Assembly (NCBI GenBank): GCA_017621085.1
Contig: JAGATW010000075.1
Span: 1-32,572, forward strand
Reading direction: 5' to 3'
Source: Clostridia bacterium
Lineage (GTDB): Bacteria; Bacillota; Clostridia; Oscillospirales; CAG-272
Length of the DNA: 32,572 nt
How positions within the stretch are numbered: position 1 is the first letter of the stretch; the number at the start of each line of letters is the position of its first letter. The notes under the pieces were generated by a model that saw nothing but the letters and a program-made list of their open reading frames with translations, did no database searches and was not told the DNA's origin. Made by a program: the position numbers and the translations under genes. Below are positions 16,004 through 24,179 of this stretch, piece after piece.

Positions 16004-16660
16004 TTATTGTATTTTATTATAATCTGCAAGCCATTCTATCAGGTCAGTTTCCTCAAAAGCTCTATCCCAGCAATTGTGTGATAAATCATCAAAAGCTATA
16101 AATTCTACATTTCCGCCATTTGCCTTAACGGAATTTACCATTGCCTCGCTTAGGCAAAATGGCACAACGTCGTCACGACGACCGTGATATACTCTAATTG
16201 GCATATTAAGTGCCCACGCGCGCCAGTTCATTCCACCACCACAAAGTGGGGCAATTTTGTAAAATCTATCAGGGTAAGTCATTGCCATTTCCCAAGTGCC
16301 AAAGCCACCCATACTAATGCCACACAGAGAAACACGATTTTTATCTATATTATTATTTGCAACTATGTAATCAATTAAATTTAAAAGCTCTTTTTTATAG
16401 TCAATCCAAGTGGTATTATGCGGACACTGCGGACTTAATGTATATGCTCTTAACCCCTTATAATTAACATCATTGGTAAAAAGCTTTGGTACACAGTAAA
16501 TTTTTACCATATTTATGTCGTCCCCACGCTCGCCTGCACCATGAAGAAACACTATCAAAGGAAGCTTTTCGTTTTCCTTTACATCATCGGGTGAGGTTAA
16601 AATATAGTTAAGCTGGGTTGATAAAATTTCAAATTTTTCTGATTTATTATATGTTACCAT
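16004..16660 (-). CDS. Alpha/beta-hydrolase, esterase/peptidase-like
   Basis: 218 residues from the ATG at 16658-16660, which has TGGGAG 6 nt upstream; the ATG at 16666 is too close to that site. Visible motifs: LIVFLHGAGERGDD (oxyanion region), nucleophile Ser in GISMGG, Asp in GRRDDVVPF and His in DLSHNCWDRAF, a complete catalytic triad. The HGAGERG sequence is typical of the predicted peptidase/phospholipase-carboxylesterase group. No signal peptide, so it acts inside the cell, perhaps on deacylating sugars or lipids. It is first in an operon with the lipid kinase, with a consensus-like promoter at 16697-16725. Confidence 0.8.
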   Translation of the reverse strand: MVTYNKSEKFEILSTQLNYILTSPDDVKENEKLPLIVFLHGAGERGDDINMVKIYCVPKLFTNDVNYKGLRAYTLSPQCPHNTTWIDYKKELLNLIDYIVANNNIDKNRVSLCGISMGGFGTWEMAMTYPDRFYKIAPLCGGGMNWRAWALNMPIRVYHGRRDDVVPFCLSEAMVNSVKANGGNVEFIAFDDLSHNCWDRAFEETDLIEWLADYNKIQ

Positions 16661-16696
16661 AGCCATCTCCCATTAATAAAAAGTTCATACATAATA

Positions 16697-16725
16697 ATTT
16701 TACCATATATATAATAATTTGTCAA
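16697..16725 (-). promoter_or_regulatory. Promoter of the esterase-lipid kinase operon
   Basis: TTGACA (16720-16725), 17-bp spacer, TAAAAT (16697-16702) on the minus strand. Confidence 0.82.
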
Positions 16726-16728
16726 TAA

Positions 16729-16760
16729 AAAAAGGCTGTTGTGGGAGCAACAGCCTTTTT
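16729..16760 (-). terminator. Terminator after pduL
   Basis: A 13-bp stem AAAAAGGCTGTTG/CAACAGCCTTTTT (16729-16741 with 16748-16760) ending in a T7 run on the minus strand, just before the next promoter. Confidence 0.9.
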
Positions 16761-16771
16761 ATGTAGCTTAA

Positions 16772-17344
16772 TTATTTAATGATTTCGCCATATACTAAGC
16801 CAAAAGCACAGGATGCATTTGACTCGTCTGTATCAATGTGCATAGCAGCACTAAAGTTTGGATGCACTCTTACTACAACATCATCAAAAATTGTTGTTCT
16901 GTCAGATACAATCTTAACCTTAACGATTTCCTTATCGCTAACTCCGGCAGCCTCAGCCTCAGCAGGAGTAAAGTGAATATGTCTTTTTGCTACGATAACA
17001 CCCTTATCGATTTCAACCTCACCACAAGGGCCAACAAGCTTACAACCTGGTGTGCCTGCAATGTCGCCACTTTCCTTAACAGGGGCGGAAATTCCAAGAG
17101 TTCTTGCATCTGTAAATGAAACCTCAACCTGTGAAGCAGGTCTTACAGGACCAAGAATACCAACTCTTTCAATAGACTTTTTAGGTCCTACAACTGTTAC
17201 TCTTTCCTCGCAAGCGTACTGACCTGGCTGGCTTAAGTCCTTTTTAACTGTAAGCTCATAGCCCTTTCCGAAAAGAACGTCTAAATCCTCTCTTGAAAGG
17301 TGCACGTGACGTGCGCTTGTTTCAACTAATACCTTGTTACTCAT
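16772..17344 (-). CDS. pduL: Phosphate propanoyltransferase (PduL-type phosphotransacylase)
   Basis: 190 residues from the ATG 17342-17344, which has AAAGGAGA upstream. It has the two PduL half-domains, each with its metal-binding His motif: ARHVHLS near the N-terminus and AKRHIHFTPAEA in the second half, plus HPNFSAAMHIDTDESNA at the end. Known reaction: exchange of CoA and phosphate on acetyl- or propionyl groups. No microcompartment shell genes, encapsulation peptide or Pdu/Eut neighbours are seen, so it most likely substitutes for Pta in making acetyl phosphate for ATP, as in many anaerobes. It is a single-gene unit with its own promoter and terminator. Confidence 0.92.
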   Translation of the reverse strand: MSNKVLVETSARHVHLSREDLDVLFGKGYELTVKKDLSQPGQYACEERVTVVGPKKSIERVGILGPVRPASQVEVSFTDARTLGISAPVKESGDIAGTPGCKLVGPCGEVEIDKGVIVAKRHIHFTPAEAEAAGVSDKEIVKVKIVSDRTTIFDDVVVRVHPNFSAAMHIDTDESNASCAFGLVYGEIIK

Positions 17345-17376
17345 AATGTATCTCCTTTTAATTTTATTCCGTATAT

Positions 17377-17405
17377 ATATTAGCACACTTTTTTGTGAAT
17401 GTAAA
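17377..17405 (-). promoter_or_regulatory. Promoter of pduL
   Basis: TTTACA (17400-17405), 17-bp spacer, TAATAT (17377-17382) on the minus strand. Confidence 0.65.
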
Positions 17406-17449
17406 TAAATAACAGAATTTTTTATCAAAAAAAGTAAAAAAATATTTTT

Positions 17450-18223
17450 ATGAATACCTTTGTTTTTAGATTAATTAAAAGCTACTCACGAGACAAATTA
17501 AGAATATATTCCTCAAGCGCCACCTTTTATATAGTTGTTAGTGCTATTCCCTTGATTGCAATATTAATTTTTTCCTTAACCCATCTTTCCCCTGCCTTAA
17601 TTTATGAGCTTGAGTCATTTCTTGGGGAAATTTTACCAAATGAGCTGTTTTTAGAGTTGAACACTATAATTGCAAGCTTAAGCCAAAAGGGGGCTAGTGC
17701 TTATGTTCCGTTTAGTATAATTGCTGCAATATGGGGCTCAACTAAGGGAGTTGGCGGGCTTTGCCACGGAATTGAAAATATATACGGTATAAAGGGAAGC
17801 TGTCATTTTATTTTAAGAGCTATAAAAAATATTTGGCGAACCCTTGTTTTTTATGCAATTATTATTGCTTCTCTTTTAGCCTTTGCCATTAGCAAGCTGA
17901 TTTATGTAAAATCCCCTATTGGTATGATTTTTGTCAAGGGACGTGTGGTTGTTTTTGCTATTTTGTTCTCTTTTGCACTTTCTATGTTTTTTGCCAAAAT
18001 TTCACGCACAAGATTAAAAAAACAGATACCTGGTGGCATTTTTTCATCAATTGGGTGTATGATATTTACCTATTTTTACTCAATTTATATAACCTATGCA
18101 CTAAGAGTGCAAAGCATATATGCCGAGGTTGGCACGCTTATATTTTTTATGCTTTGGGCATACTTTTGTGTAAATATAATTTTAATAGGTGCTGAATTTG
18201 GCAAAAACCTTAATAAAAGATAA
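17450..18223 (+). CDS. YihY/BrkB-like membrane protein
   Basis: 257 residues with about six membrane helices. The start SSSATFYIVVSAIPLI, the middle segment WGSTKGVGGLCHGIENIYG and the C-terminal GTLIFFMLWAYFCVNIILIGAEF are the conserved blocks of the YihY/virulence factor BrkB family. Despite the old RNase BN name, the family has no shown nuclease activity; transport or envelope roles are suspected. No Shine-Dalgarno sequence is visible before the ATG at 17450, unusual in this window, so translation may be weak. The stop codon lies in the left arm of a long terminator shared with lysA. Confidence 0.85.
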   Translation: MNTFVFRLIKSYSRDKLRIYSSSATFYIVVSAIPLIAILIFSLTHLSPALIYELESFLGEILPNELFLELNTIIASLSQKGASAYVPFSIIAAIWGSTKGVGGLCHGIENIYGIKGSCHFILRAIKNIWRTLVFYAIIIASLLAFAISKLIYVKSPIGMIFVKGRVVVFAILFSFALSMFFAKISRTRLKKQIPGGIFSSIGCMIFTYFYSIYITYALRVQSIYAEVGTLIFFMLWAYFCVNIILIGAEFGKNLNKR

Positions 18224-18260
18224 AAGAAGAATTTTTGTGTTTCACAAAAATTCTTCTTTT
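18222..18260. terminator. Bidirectional terminator between yihY-like gene and lysA
   Basis: A perfect 18-bp stem (18222-18239 with 18243-18260) with a 3-nt loop. A/T tracts on both ends allow use on both strands of the convergent gene pair. Confidence 0.9.
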
Positions 18261-18263
18261 GGA

Positions 18264-19580
18264 TTATAAAATATTATCTAATTTAGACACGTCCTCGGGT
18301 GTTTCACGTCTTATGGCTACTCTTTCCTCGTTTCCTAATAACAATACAAGTGGGCGAGGAACTCTATTGTAGTTAGATGCCATTGCGTAGTTATAAGCGC
18401 CTGTTACAAGAACAGCTATATTGTCCCCTCTTTGTACCTTTGGGATTTTTACATTTTCCTGTATTAAATCTCCACTTTCACAAAGTCTGCCTGCTATTGT
18501 ACATTCATAGCTTGCTTCATCATTCATTTTGTTTGCACAAAGAACTGTGTATTGTGAGCCATATAGCGCGTATCTTGGGTTGTCGGACATACCACCGTCA
18601 ATTGCTACATAATTCTTATAGCCTGTAATTTCCTTAACACTGCCAACTGTGTAAATGGTCATTCCACTATCGGCAACCATGCTTCTGCCCGGCTCCATTA
18701 AAATCTTTGGCTTGTGTAGGTCGTTTTCCTCACAATATGAATTAATATGCTCAGCTATTCTTCTGATATTATCGGTGTAGTCAATTACAGGGTCACTTTC
18801 CACATATCTTACGCCAAAACCACCGCCTAAGTTAAGGTATTCTGCCTCGTAGCCCGTTTCTGCCCTTACGTCGTCAATAAATTTAATCATTATATCGGCT
18901 GCGTCGCAAAATGGCTCTATTTCAAATATTTGTGAGCCTATGTGACAGTGAAAGCCTCTTAAATCAATATTTTCAAGGCTAATAGCCACCTTTGTAATTT
19001 CCATAGCCTGACCTGTTTCAATAGCTGTACCGAACTTACTGTCAACCTTACCTGTGGAAATGGCTGCATGAGTATGGGGGTCAATGCCCGGGGTTAATCT
19101 TAAAAGAATCTTTTGTTTTATTCCCTTTGACCCTGCTATTTTGTTAATTGCATAAAGCTCATCATATGTATCAACGTTGAAAAAGCCTATACCATTATCA
19201 ATTGCATATTCTATATCATAGTCAGTCTTACAGTTTCCGTGAAAGAATGCTCTTTCAAGGGGAAAGCCTGCCTTAATTGCTGTATAAAGCTCTCCTATGG
19301 AAACAATATCGGTATTAATTCCCTCCTCCTTGGCAATTTGATAAATGCCGACAAAGGAAAGTGCCTTTGATGCGTAAAGAGGAACAGAATCATTACCAAA
19401 ATATGTCTGCATTGCGCTTTTATAGGTACGCATTGTGTTTCTTATTTTGTTTTCATCAAGAAGCATTAATGGAGTACCGTACTTTTTTGCAAGTGCTACT
19501 GTATCGTAGCCTGCAAAGGTAAGGTTGTTTTCCTTAATGCCCAAGTTATTATGTAAAAGATTATTTTCCTTGCAAATCAT
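18264..19580 (-). CDS. lysA: Diaminopimelate decarboxylase
   Basis: 438 residues from the ATG 19578-19580, which has GAGGT 5 nt upstream; the longer GTG start at 19607 lies in the intergenic hairpin. A PLP fold type III enzyme: the PLP Lys in YASKALS (residue 72), HGNCKTD, the GGGFGVRY phosphate-binding loop, EPGRSMV and the active-site CESGDL near the C-terminus. It decarboxylates meso-diaminopimelate to L-lysine, the last step of lysine synthesis. It is the third gene of dapA-dapB-lysA, separated from dapB by 32 nt that fold into a hairpin. Confidence 0.95.
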   Translation of the reverse strand: MICKENNLLHNNLGIKENNLTFAGYDTVALAKKYGTPLMLLDENKIRNTMRTYKSAMQTYFGNDSVPLYASKALSFVGIYQIAKEEGINTDIVSIGELYTAIKAGFPLERAFFHGNCKTDYDIEYAIDNGIGFFNVDTYDELYAINKIAGSKGIKQKILLRLTPGIDPHTHAAISTGKVDSKFGTAIETGQAMEITKVAISLENIDLRGFHCHIGSQIFEIEPFCDAADIMIKFIDDVRAETGYEAEYLNLGGGFGVRYVESDPVIDYTDNIRRIAEHINSYCEENDLHKPKILMEPGRSMVADSGMTIYTVGSVKEITGYKNYVAIDGGMSDNPRYALYGSQYTVLCANKMNDEASYECTIAGRLCESGDLIQENVKIPKVQRGDNIAVLVTGAYNYAMASNYNRVPRPLVLLLGNEERVAIRRETPEDVSKLDNIL

Positions 19581-19595
19581 AGTAACCTCTTTAAC

Positions 19596-19621
19596 AAAAG
19601 CTGACACGTAAGTCAGCTTTT
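19596..19621 (-). terminator. Hairpin between dapB and lysA (possible attenuating terminator)
   Basis: A 10-bp stem AAAAGCTGAC/GTCAGCTTTT (19596-19605 with 19612-19621) that includes the dapB stop codon, followed by only a short T-rich tail (CTTTTGTT) on the minus strand. It probably lets part of transcription through to lysA. Confidence 0.55.
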
Positions 19622-20359
19622 GAACATATCTCTCATAGTATAAAGACCTGTTTTTTGTTCTGCAAGATAACGGGCAGCCTTTATAGCACCGTCTGCGAAC
19701 AAGGAACGGTCATATGCGTTATGGCGAAGTACAAGCTGTTGTGATGAGGTTGTAATATAAACCTCGTGCTCACCAACTATATTAGCCATTCTAAGTGCGT
19801 GAATTCCTATTTCGTCAGGAGTTCTTTTGGATTCTCCACCTCTACCGTAAACATACTTAGCATTTGGTCTTACCTCTTTTATGGAGTCAGCAAGCATTAC
19901 TGCTGTTCCGCTTGGAGCATCTACCTTTCTGTTATGGTGTGCCTCAACAATTTCAATATCAGCATCAGGAAATGCGCCGGCTGCCTTTTTTGCAAAGTCG
20001 CAAAGAAGGGCAACGCCAATTGACATATTGTAGGCTAAAAATACAGGTATTTTATTAGCGGCTAAGGACACCGCATTTTTTTCATCATCATTGAGTGCAG
20101 TTGTAGCTATAACAACGGGAACGCTTTCCTTTACTGCATATTCAAGCACACTCTTAACAAGGGTATGAAAGGAAAAGTCAATAATTATATCAGGCTTACC
20201 TACTACCTTGTCAAAGCTATCATAGCATTTGAATGCTTCATTTCCCTTTGCCATATGGTCAACGCCACAGAAAAGCTCCATATCCTCGCATTTGGATAAA
20301 GCCTCTATTACGTGACCGCCCATTTTACCGCAAGCGCCGTGTACTAAAACCTTAATCAT
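19613..20359 (-). CDS. dapB: 4-hydroxy-tetrahydrodipicolinate reductase
   Basis: 248 residues. An N-terminal Rossmann fold with GACGKMG (8-14), and the substrate/catalytic motif EAHHNRKVDAPSGTA (His141/His142, Lys145). It reduces the DapA product to tetrahydrodipicolinate with NAD(P)H. Its start overlaps the dapA stop by 4 nt, which indicates translational coupling. Length is normal for the family (about 240-270). Confidence 0.96.
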   Translation of the reverse strand: MIKVLVHGACGKMGGHVIEALSKCEDMELFCGVDHMAKGNEAFKCYDSFDKVVGKPDIIIDFSFHTLVKSVLEYAVKESVPVVIATTALNDDEKNAVSLAANKIPVFLAYNMSIGVALLCDFAKKAAGAFPDADIEIVEAHHNRKVDAPSGTAVMLADSIKEVRPNAKYVYGRGGESKRTPDEIGIHALRMANIVGEHEVYITTSSQQLVLRHNAYDRSLFADGAIKAARYLAEQKTGLYTMRDMFKS

Positions 20360-21246
20360 ACATCAAGGCCCTGCGCTCTCATAAGAGTAAGCATTTTTTC
20401 GTACTTGTCCTCACTCATAGGAGTAAGCGGTAAACGTAGAGTATTTGTACCAAAGCCCATTTTAGCAGTAGCTGCCTTTACAGGAATTGGGTTAACCTCA
20501 GAGAACAAGCTATCAATAACTGCGTGTAAATCGTATTGAATTTTAGCAGCACCTGCATAGTCACCCTCTAAGCACTTTTTAGTCATAAGAACTGTTTTTG
20601 CAGGTAAAATGTTGGAAACAACGGAAATTACACCCTTTCCACCCAAGGACATAAGAGGTACAACTTGGTCGTCGTTACCGCTATAAAGGTCAAGCTTGCC
20701 ATTAACATAAGACATAGTTTCAACAATCTTACTAATATCGCCGTTAGCTTCCTTGATAGCTATAATATTTTCGTGGTCTGCAAGTGCCTTATATGTAGTA
20801 GGAGCTATATTAACTCCTGTACGGCTTGGCACGTTATAAAGAATAACAGGAGCACGGCTTGCGTCGGCTAACTTATTGTACATTTGAATTAAGCCTGCCT
20901 GTGTAGCCTTGTTATAGTACGGTGTTACTGTTAAAACAGCATCAGCACCTGCATCGCAAGCATATTTTGTTAATGAAAGTGCATACTCAAGGTCGTTACT
21001 GCCTGTACCGGCAATAACAGGAACTCTCTTATCAGCTCTTTCAACTACTCTTGCAATAACATCTCTGTGCTCATCATCTGTAAGAGTTGAGGCTTCACCT
21101 GTTGTGCCACAGGCTACAAGAGCATTAATGCCCTGCTCAATTTGCCAATCAACTAATTTATCTAAAGCGGCATAGTCAACACTACCGTCCTTATTCATTG
21201 GAGTAACTAAGGCTGTTGCAACGCCTTCAAACAATGTTTTTTTCAT
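20356..21246 (-). CDS. dapA: 4-hydroxy-tetrahydrodipicolinate synthase
   Basis: 296 residues, the normal length for this TIM-barrel aldolase. Schiff-base Lys165 in IIAIKEANGD, Tyr137 in LYNVPSRTG, the GTTGE motif (47-51) and Arg142 for substrate carboxylate binding are present. It condenses pyruvate with aspartate semialdehyde, the entry step to diaminopimelate (cell wall) and lysine. First gene of the operon; the ATG is preceded by TAGGTAGG. The leader is about 65 nt, too short for a lysine riboswitch. Confidence 0.97.
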   Translation of the reverse strand: MKKTLFEGVATALVTPMNKDGSVDYAALDKLVDWQIEQGINALVACGTTGEASTLTDDEHRDVIARVVERADKRVPVIAGTGSNDLEYALSLTKYACDAGADAVLTVTPYYNKATQAGLIQMYNKLADASRAPVILYNVPSRTGVNIAPTTYKALADHENIIAIKEANGDISKIVETMSYVNGKLDLYSGNDDQVVPLMSLGGKGVISVVSNILPAKTVLMTKKCLEGDYAGAAKIQYDLHAVIDSLFSEVNPIPVKAATAKMGFGTNTLRLPLTPMSEDKYEKMLTLMRAQGLDV

Positions 21247-21280
21247 AATTCATACCTACCTAAGCATAGAATATTATAAT

Positions 21281-21300
21281 TACTTTAATTAAATAAAGTA
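21281..21300. repeat. Palindrome in the dapA leader
   Basis: TACTTTA-ATTAAA-TAAAGTA, an inverted repeat with 7-bp arms located just downstream of the dapA promoter, in the position of a repressor operator. No regulator can be named. Confidence 0.4.
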
Positions 21301-21311
21301 AATTTGATTTA

Positions 21312-21340
21312 ATTATAACAGTATTTTAAATATGTGTCAA
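21312..21340 (-). promoter_or_regulatory. Consensus promoter of dapA-dapB-lysA
   Basis: TTGACA (21335-21340), 17-bp spacer, TATAAT (21312-21317) on the minus strand: a perfect match to the housekeeping sigma consensus. Confidence 0.93.
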
Positions 21341-21392
21341 GAAGTTTTTATTACATATATAAAGATTTTTTTCAAGTTGTTTTTGTTTATTA

Positions 21393-21421
21393 TTGACAAA
21401 AGGCAGTGCGAGTTGTATAAT
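21393..21421 (+). promoter_or_regulatory. Consensus promoter of the pyridoxamine kinase gene
   Basis: TTGACA (21393-21398), 17-bp spacer, TATAAT (21416-21421): a second perfect consensus, divergent from the dap promoter. Confidence 0.93.
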
Positions 21422-21455
21422 TGAGCAAGAAAACACTCGGTAAAGGAGGCAATTT

Positions 21456-22289
21456 ATGAAAAGAATAGTTACTATACAAGACGTTTCCTGCTTTGGAAAA
21501 TGCTCCGTTACTGTTGCATTACCTATTATTTCCGCAATGGGCATTGAGTGTGCTATTATGCCTACCTCCATCCTTTCCACACATACAGGTGGCTTTGAGG
21601 GCTTTACATTTAGAGATTTAAGTGACGATATTCCAAAAATCGCCGAGCATTGGAAAAAATACAATATTTCCTTTGATACCATATACACAGGCTACTTAGG
21701 GTCTGTTAAACAAATTGATTATACAATTGATTTTATAAATAGCTTTAAGAAAAGGGACACTCTTGTTTTTGTTGACCCTGCCATGGCAGATAAGGGCAAA
21801 ATGTACACAGGCTTTGATTTAAGCTTTCCCTCCCATATGGCAAGGCTATGCGCTTTAGCTGACATAATTGTTCCAAATATAACCGAGGCTTCATTTTTAA
21901 CAAACACTCCATACACGGAAAATTACGATGAGGAGCATATAAAATCACTTTTGAAAAAGCTAACCGATTTGGGTGCTAAAAAAGCTGTTATAACCGGTAT
22001 CGCCTTTGAAAAAGCGACACAGGGTGCGTATTTTTACGATAGTGAGGCAAAAGAGTATTACTATTATAAGGCAGAAAATATAGAAAGAAATTTCCACGGA
22101 ACAGGGGACACCTTTGCAAGTGTTTTTGCAGGTGCTATTACAAAGGGCTTTACAATAAAGCACGCCTTGGAAATTGCTGTTAACTTTACTGTTGAATGCA
22201 TTAAGGCAACACTTCCCGAGGCTGATGAGCATAAATATGGCGTAAAATTTGAGGAATGTATTCCTTCATTAATAGAAAAGATAAAATAA
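21456..22289 (+). CDS. Pyridoxal/pyridoxamine kinase
   Basis: 277 residues of the ribokinase-fold PdxY/PdxK group. N-terminal IQDVSCFGKCSVTVALPI, a Thr/His-rich lid (STHTGGFEG), GYLGS, VDPAMADKGKMY and the ATP anion-hole motif HGTGDTFASVF (catalytic Asp). It phosphorylates pyridoxal, pyridoxine or pyridoxamine to make PLP, which fits the neighbouring PLP enzyme LysA only loosely. AAAGGAGG lies upstream of the ATG, and a terminator follows, so it is transcribed alone. Confidence 0.9.
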   Translation: MKRIVTIQDVSCFGKCSVTVALPIISAMGIECAIMPTSILSTHTGGFEGFTFRDLSDDIPKIAEHWKKYNISFDTIYTGYLGSVKQIDYTIDFINSFKKRDTLVFVDPAMADKGKMYTGFDLSFPSHMARLCALADIIVPNITEASFLTNTPYTENYDEEHIKSLLKKLTDLGAKKAVITGIAFEKATQGAYFYDSEAKEYYYYKAENIERNFHGTGDTFASVFAGAITKGFTIKHALEIAVNFTVECIKATLPEADEHKYGVKFEECIPSLIEKIK

Positions 22290-22291
22290 GC

Positions 22292-22323
22292 AAAGACCAA
22301 TCCTAAAGTTAGGATTGGTCTTT
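22292..22323. terminator. Bidirectional terminator
   Basis: A 14-bp stem AAAGACCAATCCTA/TAGGATTGGTCTTT (22292-22305 with 22310-22323), 4-nt loop, between the convergent kinase and LRR copy 4 genes. Confidence 0.9.
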
Positions 22324-22327
22324 TATC

Positions 22328-24004
22328 TTATTTTGCTAAATTGTAGGTAGTCGAGGTTGCTGTAGTGCCTGTTATTCCATTGTTGATGTAATAGCATTCA
22401 CCACCAAGCTTTACATATGCACAGAAGAACAAGTATGCATCAAGCTTTGTATCGTCAAGACCTGCAATCTTTATTTCAAAGAAATCAAATTTTGCATTTG
22501 AAAGGTTGCAAGAAATGTTGTTTTCAACAGCAAATACATCTACACCCTCGTCCTTATTTTCTCTTAAGTCTGCTGCTGCAATTACGCCAAATTCAAGCTT
22601 GCCAAGAACCTTTTCATACTCTGCTCTTGCATTTGCGTCTATTGAGAAGCCCTGAACTATTGAGCCCTGATTATTTGATGAATAGCCAAGGCAAGTAAAT
22701 AAAGGAGCAAGCTCACTCTTATCAACTGCAAATGTACAGTTAGCGCAGGATTTTGATTTTGTAGCCTTGCTTAAGAATTTTTCGCCCTCGTATGTAATTG
22801 TGTAGCTGTCTGATACTGCGTGAACTCCGTTATTGAAAGCCTCACAAGCACTGTAATTATATACAATTATGCTATAACCAAGTGTGTCCGCATAGGTTGT
22901 GTAGTCAACGTCGGGTGAAAATTCAACAATTTCTGCATTTCCGATTGCCTTGTTTGCATTTGTTGCCTTGAATTTATCTCTTGCTTCAAGGGCATTATCA
23001 TAGCTACCAACCAAGAAGAATGTTGCCTTTTGGCTGTTATTGAAAATGTTCTTAAACTGGTTATTTGTTGCAGTTACATTATCTGCAAAGGATGCAGGCA
23101 AATAAACGTACTTTAATTTGTTGGAGTTTAAAAATGTTTCATAGTCATTATTTGGGCTTGAAAATTTGTTAAAGCCTGAGCCAAATTTGAAGGTAACAAG
23201 GCTTGTGCAGTTTGCAAAAGCCATTTTATTAAGAGTTGTCACGCTGTTTGGCAATGAAACCTCTGTAAGGGATGAGCATTCATTAAAGCATCTTAGACCA
23301 ATAGAGGTAGCCGTTTGTGGGATTTTAATTTCCTTTAATTCCTTGCAGCCTGCAAATCCGTCTTGATTTCCTTCAACAAGTGCCGCAGGAAGAAATTCGG
23401 AATTATGAACATACTCAAGGCTTGAGCAGATTGAGAAAAGATTTTGTCCTGCAATTGAGGTTACGTAAGCTACCTCCTTTTCCAAGCCTGTTTCCTCGTC
23501 AACAACTATGTGAGTTGGGAAATACACCTCTTTAAGATTAGTGTCACCCTCAAACTTTGATGTTCCTGAAAAGGATGTAACATATGTTGGCACCTCATAT
23601 CTTATAAGGTACTTGCAGCCACCACCTGACCATCCACCACCAATTCCAGCATAGCCTGCAAATGCGCTTGGGTCTGCTGCTGCAATGGCATCGTTCAATT
23701 TGGTAAGATATCCCCAAACGGTATTATTTGTTGTTCTCATATAATAATATGATGGGAACACGTAATAGGTTGGTGTTTCTGCAAGGTCACTTAAGACAAC
23801 CACTGATGTAGAATCTATCTCTCCCAATGAATCTCCATCAAATGCGTCCAAATGGGACACATACGCATCTCTGTTTGCGTGAATTTCCTCTAAGGTTGGC
23901 AAGGTAGTATGCTTTATAATTTTATCCTCTGCAAAAACAGAAAAGGCAAAAAGGCAAGCAAGCACTAATGCCATTAAGGAAACTAATAATAATTTCTTTT
24001 TCAT
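22328..24004 (-). CDS. BspA-like secreted leucine-rich-repeat protein (copy 4, divergent)
   Basis: 558 residues from the ATG 24002-24004 (GAAGGAG upstream); the longer frame to 24064 is upstream sequence. A signal peptide (MKKKLLLVSLMALVLACLFA, cleavage near VFA) precedes a region of about 160 residues without clear repeats and LRR_5-type repeats at about 190-310 (FAGCKELKEIKIP, FNECSSLTEVSLP). A CANC pair then opens a divergent version of the shared C-terminal domain (LFTCLGYSSNNQG). This domain keeps its LFxCxGxS start and the alternating aromatic pattern but has lost much of the sequence identity of copies 1-3. No sortase signal. It has its own promoter. Confidence 0.8.
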   Translation of the reverse strand: MKKKLLLVSLMALVLACLFAFSVFAEDKIIKHTTLPTLEEIHANRDAYVSHLDAFDGDSLGEIDSTSVVVLSDLAETPTYYVFPSYYYMRTTNNTVWGYLTKLNDAIAAADPSAFAGYAGIGGGWSGGGCKYLIRYEVPTYVTSFSGTSKFEGDTNLKEVYFPTHIVVDEETGLEKEVAYVTSIAGQNLFSICSSLEYVHNSEFLPAALVEGNQDGFAGCKELKEIKIPQTATSIGLRCFNECSSLTEVSLPNSVTTLNKMAFANCTSLVTFKFGSGFNKFSSPNNDYETFLNSNKLKYVYLPASFADNVTATNNQFKNIFNNSQKATFFLVGSYDNALEARDKFKATNANKAIGNAEIVEFSPDVDYTTYADTLGYSIIVYNYSACEAFNNGVHAVSDSYTITYEGEKFLSKATKSKSCANCTFAVDKSELAPLFTCLGYSSNNQGSIVQGFSIDANARAEYEKVLGKLEFGVIAAADLRENKDEGVDVFAVENNISCNLSNAKFDFFEIKIAGLDDTKLDAYLFFCAYVKLGGECYYINNGITGTTATSTTYNLAK

Positions 24005-24068
24005 AATATTCTCCTTCATAATTGTGTAAATTGCACAAATAATATTCAATAAACACTTGTACATTGTA

Positions 24069-24097
24069 ATTTTATCACATATTTATAATTAAGTCAA
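24069..24097 (-). promoter_or_regulatory. Promoter of LRR copy 4
   Basis: TTGACT (24092-24097), 17-bp spacer, TAAAAT (24069-24074) on the minus strand. Confidence 0.75.
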
Positions 24098-24119
24098 TAG
24101 AATTTTAATATTTTATTTA

Positions 24120-24148
24120 TTGCTTTAATTTGTAATATATGATAGAAT
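24120..24148 (+). promoter_or_regulatory. Promoter of nrdG
   Basis: TTGCTT (24120-24125), 17-bp spacer, TAGAAT (24143-24148), about 30 nt before the ATG. Confidence 0.55.
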
Positions 24149-24179
24149 ATTATTATAGCTCTTGAAGGGGGATTTTTTT

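Noticed and set aside
16772-17344. Microcompartment locus around pduL
   Set aside because: No shell protein, diol dehydratase or ethanolamine genes are in the neighbourhood.
21247-21334. Lysine riboswitch upstream of dapA
   Set aside because: The leader from the predicted start is about 65 nt, far below the size of the lysine aptamer; only a small palindrome is present.
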